Shown piece after piece: positions 40,589 through 51,300 of a DNA stretch of 55,532 nt. The notes under the pieces are model-generated. The model worked only from the letters and a program-made list of their open reading frames with translations, was not told the origin of the DNA and did no database searches. Each line of letters starts with the position of its first letter. Position 1 is the first letter of the stretch. The DNA comes from Olavius algarvensis Gamma 3 endosymbiont (GTDB lineage: Bacteria > Pseudomonadota > Gammaproteobacteria > GCA-001735895), in assembly GCA_001735895.1 (NCBI GenBank), contig DS021198.1, forward strand, positions 989,280 through 1,044,811. Reading direction: 5' to 3'. The translations under genes and the position numbers were made by a program.

Positions 40589-41763
40589 GACAAGTTGCAA
40601 TTCTCGGTGCTACCGGTTCGATCGGTCAGTCGACGCTCGATGTCATCGCGCGTCACCCCGATCAGTTTGCGGTATTTGCAATGACTGCAAATCGCAACCA
40701 TCAGAAAATGCAGCAATTATGCCGGCAATTCGAACCCCGTTACGTGGTGTTGTCGGACCCTGACAGCGCCGAGCGCTTGAGCGCGGTGATTACCGATCTG
40801 GCGACCGAAGTGCTGGTCGGCGAATCGGGCCTGATGCGGGTCGCCGCCGCATCCGAGGTCGATACCGTGGTCGCGGCAATCGTAGGCGCCGCCGGACTGA
40901 TCCCAACACTGGCCGCGATCCGTGCGCGTAAACGGGTGCTGCTAGCCAACAAGGAATCACTGGTAATGGCCGGCGCATTGTTCATGGATGAGGTCCGACG
41001 CCACCAGGCCGAGCTGTTGCCGGTAGATAGCGAGCACAACGCCATTTTTCAGTGCCTGCCGCCGGGTAGGATAGGCCAGCCGGCGCTGCATTCCGGTGTG
41101 CACAAGATCATTCTTACCGGCTCTGGAGGGCCCTTCAGGGATCTCGCAATCGAGCAGCTCGACTCGGTTACCCCGGAGCAGGCCTGCGCGCATCCGAACT
41201 GGGATATGGGCCCGAAAATTTCGGTGGACTCGGCCACCATGATGAACAAGGGCCTGGAGATGATTGAGGCTTGCTGGCTGTTTGCGGTCGAGCATTCCGA
41301 TATTGATATCCTGCTGCATCGGCAAAGCATTGTTCACTCGATGGTGTCCTACCTGGATGGCTCGGTAATCGCACAACTGGGTAATCCGGACATGCGTACG
41401 CCGATTGCCAATGCCCTCAGCTGGCCGCAAAGGATTGACAGCGGTGTCGAACCATTGAATTTGTTGCAGGTCAGTCAATTAGACTTCACACTTGCAGACG
41501 AGGCCCGCTATCCTTGCATCGCCCTGGCGCGTGAAGCCTGGCATCGGGGTGGAACCTGTATGACCGTGTTAAATGCGGCTAACGAAGTTGCCGTCGATCA
41601 ATTCTTGCAGCGAAATATCAGTTTTATGGAAATTCCGAGAATAATTACCAAAGTGCTGGAGCAGAGCTCGACCGGGCCGGCCGACAATCTCGACATCGTC
41701 TTGCAGGCCGACGCTGCGGCACGCGAACTGGCGCTCGAACTGGTCGCGTCGGGGGATCGCTAA
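40585..41763 (+). CDS. dxr: 1-deoxy-D-xylulose-5-phosphate reductoisomerase
   Basis: VAILGATGSIGQSTLDVIARHP; LLANKESLVMAG; LPVDSEHNAIFQCL. Confidence 0.97.
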   Translation: MRQVAILGATGSIGQSTLDVIARHPDQFAVFAMTANRNHQKMQQLCRQFEPRYVVLSDPDSAERLSAVITDLATEVLVGESGLMRVAAASEVDTVVAAIVGAAGLIPTLAAIRARKRVLLANKESLVMAGALFMDEVRRHQAELLPVDSEHNAIFQCLPPGRIGQPALHSGVHKIILTGSGGPFRDLAIEQLDSVTPEQACAHPNWDMGPKISVDSATMMNKGLEMIEACWLFAVEHSDIDILLHRQSIVHSMVSYLDGSVIAQLGNPDMRTPIANALSWPQRIDSGVEPLNLLQVSQLDFTLADEARYPCIALAREAWHRGGTCMTVLNAANEVAVDQFLQRNISFMEIPRIITKVLEQSSTGPADNLDIVLQADAAARELALELVASGDR

Positions 41764-41764
41764 C

Positions 41765-43144
41765 ATGGATATCCTCAGCCTTATCTACAGCGTGTTGGCG
41801 TTTATTGTGGCGATTGGCGTATTGGTCACAATCCACGAATTCGGCCACTTTTGGGTGGCGCGTAAGATGGGCGTCAAAGTGCTGCGATTTTCGGTCGGTT
41901 TCGGTAAGCCCCTTTGGAGCAGGCAATCCGCCGCGGATGAAACCGAATACGTGATCGCCAGTATCCCTTTCGGCGGTTATGTCAAGATGCTTGATGAACG
42001 TGAAGGCGATGTCGAGCCGGGCGAACTGGATCGTGCTTTCAACCGTAAGTCGGTTTGGCGACGCTTCGCCATAGTTGCGGCGGGCCCCGTATTTAATTTC
42101 CTGTTCGCGATACTCGCTTATTACCTGATGTTTGTAGTTGGCGTAGGCGGTGTCAAGCCGGTTATTGGTGAGGTCAGCAATCCAAGTCCTGCCTATACAG
42201 CCGGCGTTAAGCATAAGGACGTTATTCTCGCGGTAAATGGCATCGAAACCAGGAGTTGGGAAAAGGCCCGATTCACTATGCTGGAAGAGGCGGTAGACGC
42301 GCAGCAGATCGTTTTGCAGGTGCAGGGTGCGGATTTACAGATTCGCGACAAGGCGATTGATATACGCGGCCTCGAATTGTTGAAAAAGGAGCAGATCGAC
42401 TTGATGCGGGATTTGGGTTTATCGTCCTGGCGACCCGATGTACCACCGATAATCGCCGAAGTTTTGCCCGATGGCGCCGCCCGGCAGGCGGGCCTGCTGC
42501 AGGAGGACAGGATTCTAGAACTCGACGGGATTCCGATTGTTAGTGCGCATCAATGGGTGCGGTCAATTCGCGCTAATCCGGAAAAGCCGATGTCTTTGAA
42601 GGTAATTCGGGATGGCGCCGAAGTCGAGTTGTCACTGACTCCCCGTAGCCGTAGCGAAGGCGGCGAAACCTTTGGTTATATCGGCGTCAAGAATCGGATC
42701 GAAATACCTGAATCCCTGCGGCGCGAAATGGCCGTGGTCGAACGTTACGGGCCGATCGACGGGATGGTCGAGGCACTGGATAAAACCTGGCGAATGACCT
42801 GGCTAACCTTGCGCGTATTGGGTAAGCTCGTCACCGGCGAGGCGAGCGTCAGAAATCTGAGCGGACCTATCACGATCGCACACTATGCCGGAATTACGGC
42901 GCGCATCGGACTGGAACCCTTCCTGGGTTTTCTCGCAATTATCAGTATCAGTCTGGGTGTTTTAAATCTGCTGCCGGTTCCGATGCTGGACGGCGGTCAT
43001 TTGTTTTACTATTTAATCGAAATCTTCAAGGGTAGCCCGGTGTCGGAGCAAACTGAAATTATTGGCCAGAAAATCGGCATTCTACTGCTCTTCTGTTTGA
43101 TGTCGATTGCGATTTATAACGATTTGCTGCGCCTGGTAGAGTAA
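41765..43144 (+). CDS. rseP: Site-2 metalloprotease RseP
   Basis: IHEFGHFWVARK HExxH; two PDZ regions; LLPVPMLDGGHL. Confidence 0.95.
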   Translation: MDILSLIYSVLAFIVAIGVLVTIHEFGHFWVARKMGVKVLRFSVGFGKPLWSRQSAADETEYVIASIPFGGYVKMLDEREGDVEPGELDRAFNRKSVWRRFAIVAAGPVFNFLFAILAYYLMFVVGVGGVKPVIGEVSNPSPAYTAGVKHKDVILAVNGIETRSWEKARFTMLEEAVDAQQIVLQVQGADLQIRDKAIDIRGLELLKKEQIDLMRDLGLSSWRPDVPPIIAEVLPDGAARQAGLLQEDRILELDGIPIVSAHQWVRSIRANPEKPMSLKVIRDGAEVELSLTPRSRSEGGETFGYIGVKNRIEIPESLRREMAVVERYGPIDGMVEALDKTWRMTWLTLRVLGKLVTGEASVRNLSGPITIAHYAGITARIGLEPFLGFLAIISISLGVLNLLPVPMLDGGHLFYYLIEIFKGSPVSEQTEIIGQKIGILLLFCLMSIAIYNDLLRLVE

Positions 43145-43146
43145 GT

Positions 43147-45456
43147 TTGAGAATTCCTGTCTGGATCAGCGCCCTGGCGTTACTGTCGGCATCCTGTTGG
43201 GCGCAAGCCGAGAGTTTTACGGTTGAAAATATCGAAGTCGAGGGTATAAAAAAGATAACCATCGGCACGGTTTTCAGTTATTTGCCGATTAATGTCGGCG
43301 AGATCCTCGATATCGACCGCACACCCGAACTGATTCGCGAACTCTATTCGACCGGTTTCTTTGACGATATCGAGCTATTGCGACGCGACAACGTGCTGGT
43401 CATCAAGGTGGTCGAAAGACCCTCGATCGCCGAAGTGAATTTTGAAGGCAATAAGGATATCCAGGACGAAGCGCTGGAGCAGGCTTTGGACGCCGTAGGT
43501 ATGTCGAAAGGTCGCATTTTCGATCGGAACAAGTTGGAAAAACTCGAACTCGAACTGCAGCAAGTCTATTATTCTCTGGGCAAGTACGCGGCCCGCATCG
43601 ATGCCGAGTGGCGTAAACTCGATGCGGATCGGATAGCGATCGATATCGCGATTTCCGAGGGTGTTTCGGCTAAGATCAAATCGATTAACATCACCGGCAA
43701 CCAGAGCTTCGACGAAGACGATTTGCTCGATATCTTTCAGCTCGAGGCGAGCGATTCCGCGATTTTTGCCGACGATGAGTATTCCAGCACTAAGCTCACC
43801 GCCGATCTGGAGTCATTGAAGTCGTATTACCTCGATCGCGGTTATATCCAGTTTCAAGTCGAATCGCAACAGGTCACGATTAGCCCCGATCGTAAAGACA
43901 TCACCATTAGCATCAATATTCACGAAGGCATGCAGTTCAGGGTAGGAAGCACCGACATCGCCGGTGAAATGGTGGTTGACGAGGCGGAACTTCGGGCCTT
44001 GATCAGCATGGGTGTAGGCGACGTAATATCTCGCAAGCAAATCAATCGGGTGATAACGGCCATGCAGAAGCGCCTCGGTGAAGACGGCTACGCCTTTGCC
44101 GAAGTCCGCGTTGTGAACGAGTTGAATGCAGCCGAGCAAACGGTTGCGCTGCAATTTCTGGTGATACCCGGCCGACAGATGCGAATTCGTTTTATCAATT
44201 TTGTGGGCAATGAGAAAACCCAGAATACCGTGTTGCGAAGAGAAATGCGGCAGTTTGAAGGAGAAATGTACAAGCGCTCCAAGATCGACCGATCTCGGGT
44301 CCGCCTGCAGCGCCTGAATTACCTGGGGTCGGTCAACATCCAGCTTATAAAAGTGCCTGGCATCGAAGACCAGATCGATCTGGAAGTGGCGGTAACCGAG
44401 CGTTTTTCCGGCAATCTTCAGCTTGGAGTGGGCTACTCGCAGGTGCAGGGCGCGGTGGTCAATATCGGTTTTGCGCATGAAAATATATTTGGTACGGGTA
44501 ATTCGCTTGCGTTCGATTTCAATAATTCCTCCGCCACCGAACGCTATTCACTCAGTTATGTAAACCCTTACTATACGAAGGACGGTGTCAGCTGCGGTTT
44601 TAATTTCAGTCTGATCCAAACCGATGCCTCGGAAAACAATACCAGTAACTTCCTGATCGATCAGACTAAATTTTCGGTGGACTACGGGATTCCCCTGTCC
44701 GAGTTTAACCGTCTCAGACTCGAAATCGGGGTATTGCGAAACGAACTCGAAACCACCGGCTCTTCGTCCGACGAGGTGTTCGATTTTATCGTCGCTAATA
44801 GTGACGATTTTGACGAGTCGACACCCAATTCCGAAATCGACGGGGATCAATACGACACTGTCTTTAGCACCATCAGGCTGTCCAAGGATACCCGCAATCG
44901 CCGGATATTTGCGGATTCGGGGCACCTCAACAGTATCCAGCTCGAGATTCATAACGGCGATCTTAATTTTTACAAAATGCGATATCGCCACCAGACCGCC
45001 TTTGCCTTAAGCGATACCTTTACCTTTGCCTTCAAAGGCAGAATCGGTTACGGCGAGGGCTATGACGACACCGATGATTTACCGATTTTCGAGAAATTCA
45101 CGGCCGGCGGTGTCCGTTCGATCAGAGGTTATGAGTTTAACAGTCTGGGCCCTCTCGACAGCGAAGGTGATCCTTTCGGCGGCAATCTGCAAGTCATTAC
45201 AACCACCGAAGTGTTATTCCCATTGGAATTTCTGGGTAGTACAGAAACTTTCAGGCTTGGGGTATACTTTGACGTCGGTAACGTATTCGCCGATACCGAT
45301 TCGTTTGAATCCGACGAGTTACGTCAATCGGTGGGGCTTTCTGCCAAGTGGTTCTCGTTCATCGGTCCGATCGAGTTCAGTTACGCGGTTCCGATTAACG
45401 ATCAATCCGGTGACGATACCAGGAACTTCCAGTTCGCATTGGGTGCTTCATTTTAG
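43147..45456 (+). CDS. bamA: Outer membrane protein assembly factor BamA
   Basis: POTRA repeats, GGVRSIRGYEFNSLGP, terminal Phe. Confidence 0.95.
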   Translation: MRIPVWISALALLSASCWAQAESFTVENIEVEGIKKITIGTVFSYLPINVGEILDIDRTPELIRELYSTGFFDDIELLRRDNVLVIKVVERPSIAEVNFEGNKDIQDEALEQALDAVGMSKGRIFDRNKLEKLELELQQVYYSLGKYAARIDAEWRKLDADRIAIDIAISEGVSAKIKSINITGNQSFDEDDLLDIFQLEASDSAIFADDEYSSTKLTADLESLKSYYLDRGYIQFQVESQQVTISPDRKDITISINIHEGMQFRVGSTDIAGEMVVDEAELRALISMGVGDVISRKQINRVITAMQKRLGEDGYAFAEVRVVNELNAAEQTVALQFLVIPGRQMRIRFINFVGNEKTQNTVLRREMRQFEGEMYKRSKIDRSRVRLQRLNYLGSVNIQLIKVPGIEDQIDLEVAVTERFSGNLQLGVGYSQVQGAVVNIGFAHENIFGTGNSLAFDFNNSSATERYSLSYVNPYYTKDGVSCGFNFSLIQTDASENNTSNFLIDQTKFSVDYGIPLSEFNRLRLEIGVLRNELETTGSSSDEVFDFIVANSDDFDESTPNSEIDGDQYDTVFSTIRLSKDTRNRRIFADSGHLNSIQLEIHNGDLNFYKMRYRHQTAFALSDTFTFAFKGRIGYGEGYDDTDDLPIFEKFTAGGVRSIRGYEFNSLGPLDSEGDPFGGNLQVITTTEVLFPLEFLGSTETFRLGVYFDVGNVFADTDSFESDELRQSVGLSAKWFSFIGPIEFSYAVPINDQSGDDTRNFQFALGASF

Positions 45457-45464
45457 AGACTACA

Positions 45465-45995
45465 TTGAACAGGCTTATACGTTTATTCATCGCAGTGCTG
45501 CTGCTGGCAGTAATGCAAACGGCCGCCGCCCAGGACGCGGTCTTAAAGATTGGTTTCGTCAATACCGCCAGGGTATTGAAGGAAGCGCCGCAGGCGCGCA
45601 AGGTTGAAGAGCGATTGAAGGCGGAGTTTGGACCGCGCGAGGCGCAACTCAAGGAAAAACGCCAGGAAATTCTGACAATGGAAGCTCAATTGAAATCCGA
45701 AACCGGTCTGAACTCGAATGCCCGGCGCAAGCTCGAACGGGAAATCAGACTCAAGGTCAGCCAGCTGAAATTTTTCGAACAGGAATTTCGCGAAGATCAG
45801 AATCTGCGCCGCAATGAGGAAATTCGTGAGCTGCAGCAAGTCATATCAAACGTGTTGAAAATGCAGGGCGACAGCGGCAACTTCGATTTGATCCTGACCG
45901 AAGGCGTAAGCTATGTATCCGACCGGATCGACATCACCACGCAAACCATAGAAATGCTCAAACAACTCCCCGAATCAAGCGAGGAATCACAGTAG
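45465..45995 (+). CDS. skp: OmpH/Skp family periplasmic chaperone
   Basis: Signal peptide, KIGFVNTARVLKEAPQARKVEERLKAEF; between bamA and lpxD. Confidence 0.92.
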   Translation: MNRLIRLFIAVLLLAVMQTAAAQDAVLKIGFVNTARVLKEAPQARKVEERLKAEFGPREAQLKEKRQEILTMEAQLKSETGLNSNARRKLEREIRLKVSQLKFFEQEFREDQNLRRNEEIRELQQVISNVLKMQGDSGNFDLILTEGVSYVSDRIDITTQTIEMLKQLPESSEESQ

Positions 45996-46043
45996 AGCAA
46001 GTTGGTCTTGCTCCTGTTTTCCCGGCAAATAAAACCAGCCTTG

Positions 46044-47066
46044 ATGAGTCTCAATCTGCAACAACTGGCCGCGGCACTGCATCTGAAATTTCTGGGTGAA
46101 GCCGATCTGACCATCACCGGCCTGGCGTCGCCCAAATCCGCCGTCAGGGGGGATTTGTGTTTTATACAGCATAAAAATTATCTGTCGGATATTGCCGCTA
46201 GTCGATGCAGCGCCGTTATTCTGCCACCGGATTTGAGTAGCGAAATCGATGACAAGGCCCTGTTGATTTCCGACGACCCGCAATACAGCTTCGTGCAGGC
46301 GATTGCCGCGCTCGGGTTTGAACAACGCCCTGCCGCTGCAGGTGGAATTCACCCGTCGGCGCAGATTGCCGAGAGCGCCAGTCTCGGCCCTGAAGTCAGT
46401 ATCGGCGGCCTGTCCGTGATCGGAGAGAATGTCGAAATAGGCGCCGGTACGTCGATCGGCGCGGGCAGCGTGATCGAAGACTCTGTTCGCATCGGCGCGC
46501 ACTGCCTGATACACCCCAGAGTGACGCTGGGGCAGGGTGTTACAATCGGGAAGCGCTGCATCCTGCACTCTGGTGTGGTTGTCGGTTCCGATGGTTTTGG
46601 CCTGGTCGAGCACCAGCAGCGCTGGCAAAAAATACCGCAGTTGGGCAGTGTAGTGGTCGAGGACGATGTCGAAATCGGTGCTAATACCACCATTGATCGC
46701 GGCGCGCTCGACGATACGATCATCGAACAGGGTTGCAAACTCGATAACCAAATCCAGGTGGCGCACAATGTTCGTATCGGCGCACATACCGCCATCGCGG
46801 CCTGCGTCGGAATCGCCGGTAGTGCAACCATTGGGCGCCATTGCAAGATATCCGGCGCGGCCGTTGTGCTGGGACATTTGAGCGTGGCCGACAATGTCCG
46901 TATTACCGCCATGTCTCTGGTCACCAAGGATATCAAACAGTCCGGAGTTTATTCCTCCGGCACGCCATTGATGGAAAACAGTTTGTGGCATCGCGCTAAT
47001 GCGCGCTATAAATCCCTGGATAAACTCGCACAAAGTGTTGCCGGGCTCGAAAAAACCAAGGAATAA
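46044..47066 (+). CDS. lpxD: UDP-3-O-acylglucosamine N-acyltransferase
   Basis: Hexapeptide repeats, VVVGSDGFGL, ANTTIDRGALDDTIIEQG. Confidence 0.95.
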   Translation: MSLNLQQLAAALHLKFLGEADLTITGLASPKSAVRGDLCFIQHKNYLSDIAASRCSAVILPPDLSSEIDDKALLISDDPQYSFVQAIAALGFEQRPAAAGGIHPSAQIAESASLGPEVSIGGLSVIGENVEIGAGTSIGAGSVIEDSVRIGAHCLIHPRVTLGQGVTIGKRCILHSGVVVGSDGFGLVEHQQRWQKIPQLGSVVVEDDVEIGANTTIDRGALDDTIIEQGCKLDNQIQVAHNVRIGAHTAIAACVGIAGSATIGRHCKISGAAVVLGHLSVADNVRITAMSLVTKDIKQSGVYSSGTPLMENSLWHRANARYKSLDKLAQSVAGLEKTKE

Positions 47067-47099
47067 CCGCCTAAACGGCTAATATTCAGATAATGAGGA

Positions 47100-47549
47100 T
47101 TGAAATTGAAACTTGATATCAGCCAGGTGATGGCGCTTTTGCCGCACCGCTACCCGTTTTTGCTAATTGATCGGGTGGTGGAAATCGAACCGGGGCAAAG
47201 CCTGTCGGCGATCAAGAACGTCACCATAAACGAACCGTTTTTTCAGGGACATTTTCCCAACCAGCCAATCATGCCGGGGGTTCTGATCCTCGAGGCGATG
47301 GCGCAGGCCACCGGTTTGCTGGCGTTTGCGGACATGGGGGACGAGCACGAGTCCAAGCTTTACATGCTGGTAGGAATCGACAAATCCCGCTTCCGCGGAC
47401 AGGTGGTGCCCGGCGATCAACTGCTGTTGAATATATCGCTCAAACGCAATATGCGCGGGATTGGTCTGTTTAGTTGCCAGGCGCTCGTCGCCGGTGAGGT
47501 GGTGGCTGAGGCCGAAATGATGTGTTCCGCCCAGGAGCGCCAGGCATGA
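47100..47549 (+). CDS. fabZ: 3-hydroxyacyl-ACP dehydratase FabZ
   Basis: [36 protein letters not shown]. Confidence 0.96.
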   Translation: MKLKLDISQVMALLPHRYPFLLIDRVVEIEPGQSLSAIKNVTINEPFFQGHFPNQPIMPGVLILEAMAQATGLLAFADMGDEHESKLYMLVGIDKSRFRGQVVPGDQLLLNISLKRNMRGIGLFSCQALVAGEVVAEAEMMCSAQERQA

Positions 47550-48318
47550 TCCATCCAACCGCTATTGTCGACGCCGCCGCGCGCATAGCGGCCGATGTTG
47601 AAATTGGAGCCTATAGCGTTGTCGGAGCCGATGTAGAAATAGGTTCGGGAACCGTGATCGGGCCGCACACGGTCGTTATGGGACCAAGTAAAATCGGTCG
47701 TGATAACCGGATTTTTCAGTTTTCGTCAGTCGGCGACGCGCCTCAGGACAAGAAGTACCAGGGTGAGGCAACCTGGTTGGAGCTGGGCGATCGCAACGTG
47801 ATTCGCGAATATGTGACGCTCAATCGAGGCACCGACGAGGGTAATGGGAAAACGACGTGATCGGAAGCGATAACCTGTTTATGGCCTACAGTCATGTAGC
47901 CCATGACTGTATTGTCGGAGATCATGCTATTTTTGCCAATGCCGCCTCACTCTCCGGCCATGTCGAAGTCGGTGATTATGCCATACTCGGCGGATTTACT
48001 TCGGTACACCAGTTTACGCAGATTGGCAGCAGGGCATTTTGCGGTCTGGGCTCGGTAGTTACCCAGGACATCCCCCCGTTCTCGACCGCCGCCGGGAATC
48101 GAGCCCGGGTGATTGGAATCAACAAGGAGGGTCTGAAACGCAATGGCTTTTCAGCAGAAGTGATACGCGCTTTGCATAAATCATTTCGTGAACTATTAAA
48201 ATCGAGGGGATCTAAGCAAGACGCATTTGATAATCTCAAACATTTATGTGATAAACACCCTGAGGTTGCAGAATTTGTCAATTTCGTCAAGAACAGCAAA
48301 CGAGGGATCTCCAGTTAG
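47546..48318 (+). pseudogene. lpxA: LpxA acyltransferase, frame broken near 47855
   Basis: ORF ending 47860 (...[16 protein letters not shown]) continues in another frame from 47857 ([23 protein letters not shown]...) to 48318. Confidence 0.85.
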
Positions 48319-48387
48319 CGGGCTTTAATCACGGCTCCTGACCTTAGACACGAAGTCTGTTACGGCGACCCGCAGAGGAGCACGGTC

Positions 48388-51300
48388 ATGCAAGCGCACA
48401 AGCATTTATTCGGGTTAGCTTTTACATTATTCCTGGCCGTTTTTTGCGCCGAGACCCGGGCGCTCGAAATACTGCACTTTATTGAAGCCAAGGATTATGC
48501 CCGCGTCATGCAAAATGCCAATGGCGTAAAGATTACCGATGACGGCGTGGTATTCGTCACCAGTAAGGAGCAGGGAACGCTGTTGAAAATTGTCGATGGT
48601 GATATCGAAGCCATTCAGCTCGCACCCGCCGTATTCAAGAAATCGAAACTCGGCGGCATCGATCTGCTGCCCGACGGCAGGTTCGTAATCGTCAACCAGG
48701 GATCCGGTCAAGTCGGAGTGCTCGACGCCGGGCTGAAGCTCCAGACCCTGTTTTCACAATCGGGTAGTTCCGCCGGCGAACTCAATGCGCCGCAACCGGT
48801 GGCGGTCTCGGCCAATCGCAATATCTATGTCGGTGACGTCAAAAACAAGCGGATCAGCGTGTTCAATCATCAAGGCCTGTTCCTGTATACCATCGGTAAT
48901 CAAGGTTCGACTGCTGATGACTTGTTGCGCCCCAACCACGTCGCAATCGATGCCGCGGAAAACGTTTACGTACTGGAAGGCGCGACGCGCTTGTCGATAT
49001 TCGATCTGCGTGGGAACCTGATCGAGCGTATCAAGGCCACGGATCTAAAGGAAATATTCGGCGAAACCCCGGAGTTCAGCGCCATGACGGCCGACCTGAG
49101 CGGAAACCTTTATCTGGGCGACGATGTCAGCAATCGCATTACCATTTTCGACTGGCGCCAACGCAAAATACTGGGTCAGTTCGGTGCGCTCGGACAGTCA
49201 CGCGCGCAATACCGCAAAATCAGCCAACTCTCGGTTAACGCCAGAGGCCAGATTGCGATCCTCGATACCAAGAATAAAAAGGTCGAGGTTTTTCAGCTTG
49301 AGCAAACGCGCTTTTTATCCCCGCTTGCCACCGACTTACTCGAGTTTGGCGCGGCCGCCGACGCCCCCTGCGTTGCCCTGGCCACCTTTACCGACGACAA
49401 AAACCTGTGTATCAGACCTAAAAATCGGGGTGTAGTCGTGCTGGCGACCGACGGCAGCGAGATCGGTAAATTTGCCGAACAGGCCAAAAAGCCTCGCGCC
49501 ATCCATGTCGGCGAGCATTCAGTGGCGGTGCTCGACGATAAGCAGCTGCATGCATTTGACTTCGATGGCGGCAGCCTGTTTACGATCGGACGCTACGGCA
49601 CCTCCGCCGGTGGCTTCAAGGACCCCACCCATGTGTTCGTGCACAAAGATAAATATTATGTTAGCGAGCGCGGCAACAACCGCATCCAGGTGTTCGCCGA
49701 CGATGGTCAATTCCTCGAGGAGATTAACGAGCAAAAAGACGGCGAACGTTTATTCTTCGAAGCCGGACCCATCGCGGTTGACAGCCAGGAAAATCTGTAT
49801 ATTGCCGACGCCAGCGCCGTCGGCGTGATTCAGGTACTCGATAAAGACCGAAAGAAAATTGCCGCTATCGGTATCGAAGGCGATTCGATTCACAAATATG
49901 TCAGTTTTCACGGCTTGGATATCGATTTGCAGGATCGGCTCTATGTGCTGGCGGGATCGGAATTCAACGAATTCGGGGTCACGATTTACCAGGGCTTCAA
50001 GCCGTTCAAATCCTTCGGCGCCGGGGGCCGTAATGGGACTCTGGTCTACTTCGACAACGCCAGTTCGATCTCGGTGCGTTCGGGATCTAAAAACAGCGTT
50101 TACATCAACGACAGTAAACGCCAGAAAAATTTCCGGTTTGATTTGCTTGAATATCCCGATGCGGCCTTCGGGCTCAACATCGCCGCCAATCGCAAGGCGA
50201 TCGACCTGGCCTGGAGCAGCAGTCAGTCGCCACTGATCGAAAAATACGAAATCGAAGCGGCCAGCGCCAAACAAGGCCCTTGGGAAACGATTTCCAGCAC
50301 CACGGCGCTACGGCAGACACTCTCGCTGGAAAAAGCGGGCGAGTATACCTGGTTCAGAATCGTTTCGGTCAGCGGGCATGGATTAGCTGCGGCCGCTTCA
50401 GCGCCGAAACCGAATCATTTTCGAACCATCACCGCGCTTTATGAGCAAGGCGAATTCGGCGATGCCGTCAAACTAGCCGACAGATTGCTCAAGATCGCGC
50501 CGGGCAACGCGGACGCGCGCGACCTGCTGGGTATGAGTCTTTATCAGCTCAAGGATTACACCCGCGCCATCAGCGAATTCAGGATACTGGCCGATGACGA
50601 GACTTATCGTAACAAGGCAATCCGCTATCAGGTGCAGGCCTATTTCGAGCTCGAGCAATATCTCGATGCGCGCGCGCTGATCGATCAGGTGCTGGAACAG
50701 GACCCCGCTGACGTGGAGCCCTATCTGATCTGCACCCGCTTGAGCCTGGAACTGGCCGATGCGATTGGCGCCGTCAGCTGTGCCGAAGATGGTCTCGACA
50801 AGCATGCCGATAACGTTGAATTGCGCTACCTGCTGGGCCGCGCCTATATCGAGGCAGGCATCGCCGAAGATGGCTTGCTTGCCTACCGGATGATCGTCGA
50901 TGCCGATCCGGAAAATCACCAGGTCAGACTTAAAATCGCGCATGATATTTACGCCCTGGGTAACTACGAGGATGCGCTGGCGCACTATGAAGCCGTGTCC
51001 CGGGTGCAGCCGGATTCGGGGGCCGCCGCGGTCGGCAAGGCCCGCGCGTTACTGAATCTGGAGCGCGACGACGAGGCCAAGTCGATCGCAGTCAAGCTTT
51101 CCGGCAAGAAGGAAACCAAGGGAGACGGTTATTACCTGCTCGGCAAAATTGCCGCTAAGCAGGGCAAGCACAAGGAAGCGGTATTGCGGCTGACACGTGC
51201 GGGCAAGGATAAACCCGGGGTGATCGATGCCTGGCTGTCGCTGGCGCGCTCCTATATCGAGATCAACCAGCTGCCCAAGGCGGTAAAATCACTAGCGCAA

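Noticed and set aside
47840-47870. Programmed ribosomal frameshifting in lpxA
   Set aside because: No evident heptameric slippery sequence or downstream pseudoknot by eye; two other genes in the window show similar breaks, so indel error is more likely.
50473-50985. Antisense ORFs within the giant TPR protein gene
   Set aside because: No recognisable domains; expected by chance opposite a long coding region of this composition.
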